A stretch of 64,000 nucleotides of DNA from B1SED10-75 sp964636865 (GTDB taxonomy: Bacteria > Bacillota > Dethiobacteria > DTU022 > PWGO01): the NCBI GenBank assembly GCA_964636865.1, contig CAZWVJ010000005.1, positions 1-64,000 on the forward strand, written 5' to 3'. Of the stretch, positions 53,323 through 62,617 are shown one piece after another. How positions within the stretch are numbered: the stretch's first letter is position 1; each line of letters opens with the position of its first letter. The position numbers and the translations under genes were made by a program. Under the pieces are notes generated by a model that worked only from the letters and a program-made list of their open reading frames with translations, made no database searches and had not been told where the DNA came from.

Positions 53323-56300
53323 CTACTTTTCTACGCTGTGATCCTGTTCCAGTAATTTGACGAAAGTTTCCACTATATGAGGATCAAATTGACTGCCCGC
53401 ACACCGCTGTAATTCATCTATGGCCTCTGCATTGCTCATAGCTTTACGGTAAGGGCGATCATTAATCATGGCATCATAAGCATCAACAACAGCTAAAATG
53501 CGAGCTTCCAGGGGAATCTCTTCGTCTTTTATTCCGTAAGGATAACCTTTGCCATCCCATCTTTCATGATGTTTTAATATTAATTCTGCTACTTCTGCCA
53601 GATCCATTGAAGAAAGGGCAATACGGTAACCTTTTTCCGCATGCTGTTGAATAATTTCCCATTCATCAGGAGTAAGGGGATCTTCCTTGAATAATATCTC
53701 ATCCGGTATACTTACCTTGCCTATGTCATGCATTTGGGCCAGGATATATAGGAGGGATATTCGCTCTCCGGGTAAAGATAATTCTTCACCCAATTTAGTA
53801 GAAAGCTTTTTCACTTGTTGAATATGCCCTGTAGATACAAAATCTTTTTCTCCCAGCATATATACCAACGACTGAATCATTTCCTGTCTGGCAGTAGAAG
53901 TTTTAAGAGTTTTATCTTGATACATTAAATCATCTGCTTCTTTAAAAGTTTCTTCCAGGGATTTACTATGACCATAAGTAGTCGATAGACCCAGGGAAAC
54001 ATGCAGAGGAAGCTTCTGATGTTCCTTATTATACTTATCCAGCGTTTTATATATGCGATTAACTATTTTTTGTCCGGTCTCTTTATCTGTACGGGGAAGA
54101 ATAATCGCAAATTCATCCCCGCCAACCCGGGAAATAATATCGGAACTGCGGAATATTTCTCGCAAAACATCCGCACACAACATTAAAAGTTTATCCCCTT
54201 CAGCATGCCCCAGTGTGTCATTCACCAACTTTAAGCCGTCTAAATCAACAGAAACAATAGTAATGGGATATTCCCTGCTATTACTCAGGCGATCAATTTC
54301 ATTCTCGAAATAAGCCCTGTTATATAACCCGGTTAGATGATCATGGAAACTCAGGTATTTTAAACGTTCTTCATATTCCAGGCGCTCGGTAATATCACGG
54401 ACTATTCCCCGAAAACCGTTAATAATACCTTCATCATTTTTAATCGGGGTTACAGAAAATTCGCCATACCCCACAGAACCATCCTTACGCAGCATTTCCA
54501 GGGTCAGAGAATATTCGGGTTTTCCGGTCTTGAATATACGATTGAAGTATTCGTAAACTTTTTCCGGGTTTCTGCAAATTTCCCGGAAATTTTTCCCCCA
54601 TAATTCCTCCAAATCATATCCCAGCAAACGAGCTGCCGAATGGTTGCAAAAAGTAATATTTCCGGACAAGTCAGTTTCATAAAAGCCTTCTTCCATGGTA
54701 TACAATATTTCGCGATATTTTTTTTCTGATTTTTTCAGCGCTTCTTCCGCTTCTTTGCGCTCTGTTATATCCATAAGGGTGACAAAACCCGCAGGCACTC
54801 CCTGATAAGTAGAAGTAGCACCTGTTAAAGAAACCCATCTTTCCTTGCCCTGTTTGGTAACTATTTTGAACTCATAATAAGGATCAACACTCTCTCCCTG
54901 TTGCCTTTTTTTACCCCTTTCTTTTACTTGAGACCGAAAATCGGGGTGGACAATTTCCCAAAAGCGCATTTGGTGAAGCTCTTCCTTGGGATATCCGGTT
55001 ATCTCTTCCGCAGCACGATTAACATAAACCCAATAATCATTTTGCAACATCATAATAGCTACAGGGGAAGATTCCGCCAGAGCCCTAAATTTTTCCTCGC
55101 TTTCCAAAAGAGCTTCCTCCGCCCGTTTTCGTTCTGTCATGTCTCGAGCTACCCCGCGGAACCCTACAGGGTTTCCTTCATTATCACGCTGTAAAACTAT
55201 GGAAACTTCCAAAAAAGCTTCCCGGCCATCTCCCGTAATAATCGGCCAGCCTACAGCTTTTTCCGAACGCCCTGTCCGATATACCCGGTTGTAAACCGCG
55301 AATACATCCTCCGGATTTCGATAAAATGCATTATAATTTAACTTCTTAAGCTCTTCCGAACTGTAGCCAAGTATACTACACAGAGAATCATTGAAAAAAG
55401 TTATATTACCGGTAAGATCAACTTCGTAATATCCTTCCTCCATAGTATCCAGAATTTCCCGGTATTTTTGCTCCGACTTTTTAAGAGCTTCTTCCGTTTC
55501 TTTGCGCTCTGTTATATCCATAAGGTTAATAAAACCTGCCGACACTCCGCGGTAAGTTGAAGTAGCGCCCGTAAGAGAAACCCATCTTTCTTTCCCTTGT
55601 TTGGTAATAATTTTTAGCTCATAAGAAGGAGTAACTTGTTTACCCTGTTGTCTTTTTTTGCCTCTTTCCTTCACCATAGGCTGGAAATCGGGGTGGACAA
55701 TTTCCCAAAAACGCATTTCATAAAGCTCTTCCTTGGAATATCCGCTTATCTCTTCAGCGGCAGGATTTACATAAATCCAGTAATCGTTTTGATACATCAA
55801 AATTGCCGTAGGAGAAGATTCCGCCAAAACCCTAAATTTTTCCTCGCTTTCCAAAAGAGCTTCCTCCGCCCGTTTTCGTTCTGTCATGTCTCGAGCTACC
55901 CCGCGGAAACCCACGGGGCTTCCCTCATTATCACGCTGTAAAACTATGGAAACTTCCAAAAAAGCTTCCCGGCTATCTCCCGTAATAATCGGCCAGCCTA
56001 CAGCTTTTTCCGAATGCCCTGTTCTATATACCCGGTTGTAAACCGCGAATACATCCTCCGGATTTCGATAAATTGCTTTATAATTTAATCCTTTAAGTTC
56101 TTTTGGGCTGTAGCCAAGTATGCTACACAGAGAATCATTGAAAAAAGTAAAGTTACCGGCCAGATCAACTTCGTAATATCCTTCTTCCATAGTATCCAGA
56201 ATTTCCCGGTATTTTTGCTCCGACTTTTTGAGTTCTTCTTCTATTTGCTTACGTTTACTAACATCAATCCCCAAGCCTAAAAAACAATCCAAGGAACCAT

Positions 56301-56979
56301 CTGAATTCAAAATAGGCCTGCCATGCCATTCTACCAACAGTAATTCCCCGTTTTTGTTAATAATTGAGTTTTCATTGCAGGTGGAAATATTCAACTCGAC
56401 AATGTTTTTAAAAACTTCTTCAAGTTCTTTTTGTTCTACAGATGGAACAAAATTATCGAGGTAACTAACACCTATCACCTCGTCAGAATTGTAGCCAAGA
56501 GCTTGCAGCATTGCCTCATTCATCATCCTAACTGTGCCATCTGCATTGATCATGACTCCAAAAACCGGCAAATCTTCTATAAAATTTTCATCATAATTTC
56601 TTGGGTGCAGGGTATCCTCTAATTCCTTCTTATATTCAGAAACATCCCTAAATATGCTCACAAAATATCCGGGGGCATCAAGGTAAGAGGTTATTTCATA
56701 CCATCGTTCGGCAAAATCGAAAAATTGTTCAAACTGCACAACTTTTCCGGGGCTAAAGCTTGTCAATTCTTCATAAATTCCATACCAATCAATAGCATCA
56801 CCATTTATACTCTTATAAACATCGGCTGCCCTTGCACCAATTATTTGATCTCTGTTTAAACCAAGCATTTTTTCAAAAGCCGGGTTAACCTCGAGAAGAG
56901 TACACTCCACAGGCTTAATGTCTTCATTGTTCTCAATAATTTGATGATAAGCAATAGGAAAAGGATGATGATATAACAA
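53323..56979 (-). CDS. Multi-PAS diguanylate cyclase / HD-GYP phosphodiesterase
   Basis: 1218 aa with TTG as first start in frame and no convincing ribosome site, so the N-terminus is uncertain. About seven PAS domains (1-865) are followed by GGDEF (HDHLTGLYNRAYFENEIDRL, RVGGDEFAIIL near 951, with an RSSD inhibitory site exactly five residues before GGDEF) and HD-GYP (HDIGKVSIPDEILFK near 1083, HHERWDGKGYPYG near 1134). It has no transmembrane segment, so it is probably a cytoplasmic c-di-GMP-switching sensor. PAS 3+4 and 5+6 are near-identical tandem units of 249 residues. Both output domains retain their catalytic motifs. Confidence 0.93.
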   Translation of the reverse strand: MLYHHPFPIAYHQIIENNEDIKPVECTLLEVNPAFEKMLGLNRDQIIGARAADVYKSINGDAIDWYGIYEELTSFSPGKVVQFEQFFDFAERWYEITSYLDAPGYFVSIFRDVSEYKKELEDTLHPRNYDENFIEDLPVFGVMINADGTVRMMNEAMLQALGYNSDEVIGVSYLDNFVPSVEQKELEEVFKNIVELNISTCNENSIINKNGELLLVEWHGRPILNSDGSLDCFLGLGIDVSKRKQIEEELKKSEQKYREILDTMEEGYYEVDLAGNFTFFNDSLCSILGYSPKELKGLNYKAIYRNPEDVFAVYNRVYRTGHSEKAVGWPIITGDSREAFLEVSIVLQRDNEGSPVGFRGVARDMTERKRAEEALLESEEKFRVLAESSPTAILMYQNDYWIYVNPAAEEISGYSKEELYEMRFWEIVHPDFQPMVKERGKKRQQGKQVTPSYELKIITKQGKERWVSLTGATSTYRGVSAGFINLMDITERKETEEALKKSEQKYREILDTMEEGYYEVDLTGNITFFNDSLCSILGYSSEELKKLNYNAFYRNPEDVFAVYNRVYRTGRSEKAVGWPIITGDGREAFLEVSIVLQRDNEGNPVGFRGVARDMTERKRAEEALLESEEKFRALAESSPVAIMMLQNDYWVYVNRAAEEITGYPKEELHQMRFWEIVHPDFRSQVKERGKKRQQGESVDPYYEFKIVTKQGKERWVSLTGATSTYQGVPAGFVTLMDITERKEAEEALKKSEKKYREILYTMEEGFYETDLSGNITFCNHSAARLLGYDLEELWGKNFREICRNPEKVYEYFNRIFKTGKPEYSLTLEMLRKDGSVGYGEFSVTPIKNDEGIINGFRGIVRDITERLEYEERLKYLSFHDHLTGLYNRAYFENEIDRLSNSREYPITIVSVDLDGLKLVNDTLGHAEGDKLLMLCADVLREIFRSSDIISRVGGDEFAIILPRTDKETGQKIVNRIYKTLDKYNKEHQKLPLHVSLGLSTTYGHSKSLEETFKEADDLMYQDKTLKTSTARQEMIQSLVYMLGEKDFVSTGHIQQVKKLSTKLGEELSLPGERISLLYILAQMHDIGKVSIPDEILFKEDPLTPDEWEIIQQHAEKGYRIALSSMDLAEVAELILKHHERWDGKGYPYGIKDEEIPLEARILAVVDAYDAMINDRPYRKAMSNAEAIDELQRCAGSQFDPHIVETFVKLLEQDHSVEK
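54721..56214. repeat. Two tandem 747-bp coding repeats inside the PAS protein gene
   Basis: Unit 1 is about 54721-55467 and unit 2 about 55468-56214, set by identical anchors GCCCGTTTTCGTTCTGTCAT at 55121 and 55868 (period exactly 747, or 249 codons). Long stretches are identical at DNA level, including third codon positions. Part of the pattern continues into the next PAS domain near 54700. The exact ends are approximate. Confidence 0.85.
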
Positions 56980-57305
56980 ACTTCGATAATTGATATTTTT
57001 TGTAATAGCTGTTAACCCCCATATTTTAGCTAAATAAAATGGCTCAATAAATTCCTGAACTATCTATGTTATATAAGCTTAAATAATAATAATTAAATCC
57101 AGGGTAATAAGATTAAAAAAACCTCCATAACTTATTTTGGAACTAGTTAATTCAACAAAAATTTGATAATATCCTGCTCTTTTGCTTAATTAATATTTGT
57201 TCCCACATAAATTCACTTTCGCTTTGGGAATAGTAATTTTTTCAAAATATGAGTAGAGAATTTTAGAAGGTGAAGAAGGGTAAAAAATAGAAAGATAGTT
57301 TTAAC

Positions 57306-57317
57306 GGCTATATAGCC
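57306..57317. promoter_or_regulatory. Perfect 12-bp palindrome upstream of the ThuA gene
   Basis: GGCTATATAGCC sits 22 bases upstream of the -35 box of the ThuA gene. It may be an operator. The 453-base gap (56980-57432) between the divergent PAS and ThuA genes otherwise shows only the promoter below. Confidence 0.35.
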
Positions 57318-57338
57318 ATAATCTCCGGAAAAAGCTCA

Positions 57339-57368
57339 TTGACGCTCGGGAAAAGATATTGCTATAAT
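57339..57368 (+). promoter_or_regulatory. Sigma-A promoter of the ThuA-like gene
   Basis: TTGACG (57339-57344), 18-base spacer, TATAAT (57363-57368); the gene starts 65 bases downstream. Confidence 0.75.
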
Positions 57369-57432
57369 CACTATACTATAAGGAAATTTTTTTCTCGCTT
57401 GTTATTAAATAAACTTACGAAAGGGAAATATC

Positions 57433-58095
57433 ATGAAACACAATGTGCTGGTTATCTCAAAAGGCATTATTCATCCATCTTTTCTATCCAGAAAAACTCT
57501 GAAATTTTTGCTAAGAGATTTAAGGGCAAATTATTCTCTGCATTTCACCAATCGGCTAGAAGCATTAAAAAAATTGAATAATGCAAACCAGGTAAAAGGT
57601 AGCAGCAAAACTAACTATGTTCATTATAAGGCAGCTATTCTTTATTATCATGCCAAAAGTGCAAGTGAAGAAGCATTAAATGCCCTATTCGATTATGTGG
57701 AAAATGGAGGCAGCGTACTCGCCCTTCATTCTTCTATGGCTTCTTTTAAAAATAATAAAGAATACCAAGAAATGCTGGGAGGAAAATTTGCAAGCCATGG
57801 AAAAATAGAAAATGTTAAAGTATATCCTTTGGATAATACTCATCCCATTTTAAATGGCGTCAGGGAATTCACCGTTAAAGATGAACTTTACATACACGAA
57901 TATCAGCAAAACAACACTATCCTATTATCCACAAATAATAAAGGTCAAGAAGAGCCTATTATGTGGATAAAAACCTATGGAAAAGGTAAAGTTTGTTATT
58001 TTGCCCCAGGGCACTGTCCCAATGTTTGGCTTAATGCTGAAGTAAAAAAGCTCCTTAATAATGCTCTTATATGGCTATGTGACGAAAAGGTTTAA
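57433..58095 (+). CDS. ThuA-like domain protein
   Basis: 220 aa. The glutamine-amidotransferase-like ThuA fold is recognised from YVENGGSVLALHSSMASF, YQEMLGGKFASHG, HPILNGVREFTVKDELYIHE, PIMWIKTYGKGKVCYFAPGHCPNVW and the C-terminal LLNNALIWLCDE. ThuA proteins occur in trehalose and other sugar-utilisation loci and some have 3-keto-glycoside-related roles; no sugar pathway genes are adjacent here. AAGGGA precedes ATG. Transcribed alone. The adjacent 158 bases to the convergent phosphoesterase hold nothing obvious. Confidence 0.8.
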   Translation: MKHNVLVISKGIIHPSFLSRKTLKFLLRDLRANYSLHFTNRLEALKKLNNANQVKGSSKTNYVHYKAAILYYHAKSASEEALNALFDYVENGGSVLALHSSMASFKNNKEYQEMLGGKFASHGKIENVKVYPLDNTHPILNGVREFTVKDELYIHEYQQNNTILLSTNNKGQEEPIMWIKTYGKGKVCYFAPGHCPNVWLNAEVKKLLNNALIWLCDEKV

Positions 58096-58253
58096 GATGC
58101 ACAGGCTGCGATTACACGTGGTACGGTACAATGTAGACAAAATAGCAAAAATTTAAGTTGCCGGGAGAAGATTTGACTTTTTGTTTTCCTAATACTTTTT
58201 ATGCTTGTTACATGATATTTATGAACATTTTATATAAGTGTGGTAATGAAATA

Positions 58254-59105
58254 CTAAAGAGTGCCATATACTGAATGCGTTAAATTATTTAAACCGCTAT
58301 TTTTATCAACATCAAATGTTACATAATAAATATCACCTTCAAGTTGGCCGGCTTGAAGGCAAACAGTTTGTCCGAGCTTGTGGAATAATTTATATCCGTT
58401 GTGTTCCGGGGCTTCATGAATATGCCCGTGTACAGATAATAATGGTTGACTTTCCCGGAGGAAATTGTAAACTGCCAAACTGCCAACTTTATCTCCACTA
58501 CCACAAACATCAAGTTCCATATTAGCCGGCGGTCCATGAATAAGCCAAATAGATTCTGATATATTCTTCACCTGACTGGCAGTTTCATTCAATGATTCCG
58601 CTATAGGTTTTTTCTCAGCGAGATAACTCTGCAAGTCATCAACTACCTGCAAATTATTATCCGCATCAATGATAAGCGGATTATCAAGCTGAAATGCACT
58701 TATACTTAGATCCTCTGCAGTTTCCGGGGCCACCCAATATTTGTAACCAAAGGGAAAGTCCTTCACCCACGGGCAACCGCAAAATTCATAACCTTTAACC
58801 TCTTTAACCCTATCAGCCACGTAATGCCAAAGTCCTTCGGCATCACCCTTTTCCATTTCGGGTATCAAAAGCTGATTGTCATCATTTCCCAGTATAAGAA
58901 TGAGTTCACTTCCAGCATCTTTTATTTCAAAAGCATATTCCCTAATAGCAGGTAAATATTTTACCTGGGCCAGTATTCCATCATCTTTGGGAAATAAATC
59001 ACCTGCTATAATCACAAAATCTGGTTTTTCTTCTTGTACTGCTTTCACCAGAAGGGGCCAATTATCCGATGACTGATGAATATCTGAAGTAGATAAGAAT
59101 TTCAT
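58254..59105 (-). CDS. Calcineurin-like metallophosphoesterase
   Basis: 283 aa from ATG 59105 (GGGAGG 4 bases upstream; the GTG at 59117 precedes the ribosome site). The five metal-site blocks are STSDIHQSSDNW, IIAGDLFPKD, LILGNDDNQ, WLIHGPP and SVHGHIHEAPEHNGY. No signal peptide, so cytosolic. The family covers nucleic acid, nucleotide and protein phosphatases, and the substrate cannot be named. It converges on the ThuA gene. Confidence 0.88.
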   Translation of the reverse strand: MKFLSTSDIHQSSDNWPLLVKAVQEEKPDFVIIAGDLFPKDDGILAQVKYLPAIREYAFEIKDAGSELILILGNDDNQLLIPEMEKGDAEGLWHYVADRVKEVKGYEFCGCPWVKDFPFGYKYWVAPETAEDLSISAFQLDNPLIIDADNNLQVVDDLQSYLAEKKPIAESLNETASQVKNISESIWLIHGPPANMELDVCGSGDKVGSLAVYNFLRESQPLLSVHGHIHEAPEHNGYKLFHKLGQTVCLQAGQLEGDIYYVTFDVDKNSGLNNLTHSVYGTL

Positions 59106-59362
59106 AAGACCTCCCACTTTAACTAAATTTTATCGGTTTCCTATATTTCTTATATTCTCTAAGTAAGGAGCTATTTCCTTTATAAGAACTTTTCTAATTT
59201 ATTTCTCATGTTTCCTGTTTCCTAAACCAAGAAACAATTTCTACAGAAATCTCCAGGCTATAAACTCACACAAAGTTAATAAAAATAATACAAAGATATA
59301 TGAATAAAATGTATGCATAAATAAATTCAGACAGTTAAAATCCTATTAGTAAAACAAAAAAC

Positions 59363-59391
59363 TTGACAATTAACCTTAAAGGGATTATTTT
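59363..59391 (+). promoter_or_regulatory. Sigma-A promoter of the flavoprotein gene
   Basis: TTGACA (59363-59368), 17-base spacer, TATTTT (59386-59391), about 60 bases upstream of the start codon. The remaining 353-base gap (59106-59458) is AT-rich without further structure. Confidence 0.65.
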
Positions 59392-59458
59392 TATGCTGCA
59401 TTAAGCATGTTTTCAGAGGCTAATACAGGTTATAAACTTTTGTGAAAGGAGATAAACA

Positions 59459-60829
59459 ATGGAGGAAAATTATGATGCTATAATAATAGGGGCCGGAACA
59501 GCAGGCACTTATTTTGCCAAACTTTTAGCCGAAAAAGGATATAAAATTCTGGTTATAGATAAATCAGCCCGGGAAGATTTAGGCAAACGATTGGATATTT
59601 TTCATATAGACAAAGAACTATTTGATAGATTTGGCATCCCGGCCCCTTCAGCCTCTGATGAAGATTACGTCACTGAATTTGAATATACCATTAGCAAATC
59701 TGCTTTTGATGAATTTCCCAAACGTATTAATTATCCCTTTGTAGTTATGCGACTCCCTCACTTTTTGGAAAGGCTCACCCGTTGGGCTGAAAAATTTGGG
59801 GTTACCTACGAATTTAATACCGAATTTGTGGATTTTATATATGCCGGGGGCCAAATCAGCGGAGCGATTCTTAATCAAAACGGAAATACCTTAAAAGTAA
59901 ACTCCCGCTTGGTAGCAGATGCATCGGGAATTTCCTCCGTGGGAAGGCGCAAACTCAAAGATGACTATGGAGTTGAAAATTTTGAAATAGGTCCCCATGA
60001 AAAATTTTATGTAATTCTACGCTATGTTAAATTAAAAAATCCGGAAACAGACCGGGTTACCTATAACATCACCTGGCCCTACTACAAAACATGGATTGCC
60101 CCCCAACTGGATGAAGACGGAGCAATATTCGGCGTAGGAGCTAATTTCTCTTATGAATACGCTGAAGAAATTTATCAAAAATTTATTTCGCAAGTAAAAC
60201 TACCGCTTCATGAAGTTCAATACATTGAAAAAGGCACCACCCCTTACCGACGTCCTCCTTATTCCTTTGTAGCCGATGGCTTTGTAGCTCTGGGAGACTC
60301 CGCCTGCCTCACCAAGCCCTACAGCGGAGAAGGAATTACTTCAGGATGGGTTCTCAGCAAAATCGCTGCCGAAGAATTTTCCCAGGCAATGCAATATGGC
60401 AAATATCCCGATACAAAAAGCGTTTGGAATACAAACGTACGTTATCAACGGGGACAAGGCGCAGATTTTGCATACATGATGTGCACTTTAATCGGAGCTG
60501 TTAACAGCAATGCAAAAGAAAATCATTATCAATTCAAAAAAGATATTGTTTTTAATGAAAAAGATATGACAGACATGAATCGCGATTTTGCCGTAAATCT
60601 CAGTCTTGGTTCCACCATATCTCTGGTATTTAAAATACTGATTGGAGTTATAACCGGAAATATCTCCCTTTCTACATTGAAAGCGTTAATTCGTGCAGTG
60701 TTAACTGCAGACAAACTTCGCAAACATTACCAAAATTACCCGAAAGAAATCTCCTCTTTCGAAGCATGGAAACAAAAAGCCGATACCCTGTGGGAATCGG
60801 CGGGAACTATGGCTGATGCGGTAAATTAA
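59459..60829 (+). CDS. FAD-dependent oxidoreductase of the geranylgeranyl reductase / FixC type
   Basis: 456 aa, ATG after AAAGGAG. The N-terminal FAD-binding motif is AIIIGAGTAGTYFAKLLAEK with KILVIDK, and the distal motif is GFVALGDSACLTKPYSGEGI. The central region includes RRPPYS just before the GD motif, and the C-terminus is helical (ISLVFKILIGVITG). It resembles archaeal-type geranylgeranyl and digeranylgeranyl reductases, which reduce isoprenoid double bonds, and FixC-type flavoproteins; which applies is unclear. Its last 4 bases overlap the end of the convergent enolase-superfamily gene. Confidence 0.82.
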   Translation: MEENYDAIIIGAGTAGTYFAKLLAEKGYKILVIDKSAREDLGKRLDIFHIDKELFDRFGIPAPSASDEDYVTEFEYTISKSAFDEFPKRINYPFVVMRLPHFLERLTRWAEKFGVTYEFNTEFVDFIYAGGQISGAILNQNGNTLKVNSRLVADASGISSVGRRKLKDDYGVENFEIGPHEKFYVILRYVKLKNPETDRVTYNITWPYYKTWIAPQLDEDGAIFGVGANFSYEYAEEIYQKFISQVKLPLHEVQYIEKGTTPYRRPPYSFVADGFVALGDSACLTKPYSGEGITSGWVLSKIAAEEFSQAMQYGKYPDTKSVWNTNVRYQRGQGADFAYMMCTLIGAVNSNAKENHYQFKKDIVFNEKDMTDMNRDFAVNLSLGSTISLVFKILIGVITGNISLSTLKALIRAVLTADKLRKHYQNYPKEISSFEAWKQKADTLWESAGTMADAVN

Positions 60830-62058
60830 GGCCTGAAACCTTTTTTTCTGGACTTGGAAAGTTCCAATGCGTTTTTGAGGCCGCGTTGCCGTACTGTATT
60901 AATGGCCAGCTTTGTGGGGGTTACTTCGTAAAACTTTTTACCGTATTTTTTTAATGCTTTTTGGTCTATTTCAATTCCCAGGCCCGGTTTGTCAGGAATA
61001 TTTACACATCCATCTTTGTCTATATGAAAAGGTTCAACCAATATGCCGTCACGATAACGGGGGATCCACGCGGGCGGTTCATAAGGGAATTCTATAGGTT
61101 GCCTGTGAGGATTTGCCGCGGCAATTTGCAGGTTTATGGCAAAACCAATACCGTTTGTCCATGTATGGGGTTTAAACTTGAGTCCCTGCTTGTTTACCTC
61201 CTGCATAATACGCCTGGAAGTTGATACGCCACAAAAACAAGCATCAGGTTGGTATATATCCAGCGAACCTTTCTCCAGCATAATTTTATGCTCATGCCAC
61301 CCCGGGGTAAGCTCACCCCCGGCAATGGGAGTTGATGTCCGATTGCGCAGTTCCGCCATATCTTCAAAAGCATACATGTCCAGAGGTTCTTCCAGCCAGG
61401 AAATATTATATTCCTCGCAAGCTTTGGCAAAATGAGTAGCCCTTTCCAAGTCCCATAGGGGGGCATCATGAATTACAGCTACCCGCCAACCCTGGTTGGC
61501 ATCCACTCCTAAATCAAGGCTATTCCCAACGGTACGACGCACTTCTCTTATCTGTTCAATATCTTTTTCCAGTTCAAAATCATGCACCCGGAGTTTAACC
61601 GATTTAAAACCTTGTTCTTTAAAAGACATTACTTCTTCAGCACGTTTGGCAGGGGCATGCACTTCACCGGTAGAGCAGTAAGCAGGTATACGTCCACCTT
61701 CGCCACCCAGCAAAGCATAAAGTGGCTTTCCTTCTTTTTTGCCCAACAAATCCCAAAAAGCAGCCTCAATCCAGTTGTTACGCCATCCCAGGTAAGAAGC
61801 TTCTCTCAAGCGCTGATTAACTTGTTCTATGTTTTCAACTTCTTGATTAATTAAGTAAGGCCCTAATAGGCTGCCTAAACCTTCCCGCTCTTTTTCCATA
61901 GCTATACCGGCACTATAACCCTGTAAACCTTCATCGGTAGTTAGCCGCAGAAGAGTAAACCGGTTAGCCCCTTGAGGCATTCCCGGAATCCAAGAGGGAT
62001 AAAAACTGGTAGGCAAAGGTATAGATACATGAAAAAGTTCAATTTTTTTGACTTTCAT
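60826..62058 (-). CDS. Mandelate racemase/muconate lactonizing enzyme family (enolase superfamily)
   Basis: 410 aa from ATG 62058 (AAGGAG 7 bases upstream). The ORF extends 37 codons further but that part overlaps the next gene and is not homologous. N-terminal capping domain (KIELFHVSIPLPTSFYPSW), then the barrel with SVKLRVHD (KxR in place of KxK), DLGVDANQGW, SWLEEPLD and AGGELTPGW as metal ligands, and KPHTWTNGIGFA. The substrate (an acid sugar, dipeptide or cyclic acid) cannot be assigned. It is preceded by the 68-aa membrane protein gene on the same strand, 35 bases away. Confidence 0.85.
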   Translation of the reverse strand: MKVKKIELFHVSIPLPTSFYPSWIPGMPQGANRFTLLRLTTDEGLQGYSAGIAMEKEREGLGSLLGPYLINQEVENIEQVNQRLREASYLGWRNNWIEAAFWDLLGKKEGKPLYALLGGEGGRIPAYCSTGEVHAPAKRAEEVMSFKEQGFKSVKLRVHDFELEKDIEQIREVRRTVGNSLDLGVDANQGWRVAVIHDAPLWDLERATHFAKACEEYNISWLEEPLDMYAFEDMAELRNRTSTPIAGGELTPGWHEHKIMLEKGSLDIYQPDACFCGVSTSRRIMQEVNKQGLKFKPHTWTNGIGFAINLQIAAANPHRQPIEFPYEPPAWIPRYRDGILVEPFHIDKDGCVNIPDKPGLGIEIDQKALKKYGKKFYEVTPTKLAINTVRQRGLKNALELSKSRKKGFRP

Positions 62059-62093
62059 TTTTATCTCCTTCTCTCGTTTAATAATATAATTTG

Positions 62094-62300
62094 TCAATTC
62101 GATTTCCTTTTTAAGATTACAAACAGCACCCCAAATAACAAAATAATCCCCAGACCTACTATAGGACATGTAGCAGCGCCTGTAGTCGCATCATCTATTG
62201 GTATCTGTGCTGTGCAAATTTCTTTTGCCAGAGCTCCCCCACCCAAATAAAATCCTATAACAAGTAGTACTACAGCCACAGATAACCATTTTACCCCCAT
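62094..62300 (-). CDS. Small secreted/membrane protein, 68 aa
   Basis: ATG 62300 has GGGAGG 7 bases upstream, so the more distal ATG is not used. A hydrophobic N-terminus (MGVKWLSVAVVLLVIGFYLGG) resembles a signal peptide or first transmembrane segment, with ALA as a possible cleavage site. A short polar segment with two Cys (EICTAQ, GAATCPIVG) follows, then a second transmembrane segment (VGLGIILLFGVLFVILKRKSN). I recognise no family. It is probably co-transcribed with the enolase-superfamily gene, and an inverted repeat sits upstream. Confidence 0.6.
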   Translation of the reverse strand: MGVKWLSVAVVLLVIGFYLGGGALAKEICTAQIPIDDATTGAATCPIVGLGIILLFGVLFVILKRKSN

Positions 62301-62330
62301 GCACAGACCTCCCATTTTTACCTATACAAT

Positions 62331-62354
62331 TTTGTATCGATTTAATGATACAAA
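62331..62354. promoter_or_regulatory. Perfect 8-bp inverted repeat upstream of the 68-aa protein gene
   Basis: TTTGTATC (62331-62338) and GATACAAA (62347-62354) flank 8 bases, giving a 24-bp dyad about 30 bases before the ATG of the 68-aa protein gene. Its position and spacing fit a repressor or activator operator. The rest of the 317-base gap (62301-62617) shows no gene. Confidence 0.5.
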
Positions 62355-62617
62355 TGCATTTCAAGTAAAATTTAACCACATAATAGCAAAATTCCTCTTA
62401 AACATTATTACTTTTTTTAAAATTTGATTGTTAATATTTTCTATTTTCAAGTTTAAACTGCCGAGAGATATTTCAATAATAATTTAATGAAGTATTTAAA
62501 ACGACTTAGGAATAAGAAATGTAAAAAAACCACAAATTAGGCTAAGGGAGACGTAGTGAAAGCACATAAGTTTTCTTAAACTTTGTAGAGGGAACTGTAC
62601 ATTAATAAAAATACATT

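Noticed and set aside
62059..62169. N-terminal extension of the enolase-superfamily protein
   Set aside because: The extension overlaps the 68-aa protein gene and lacks homology, while AAGGAG precedes ATG 62058.
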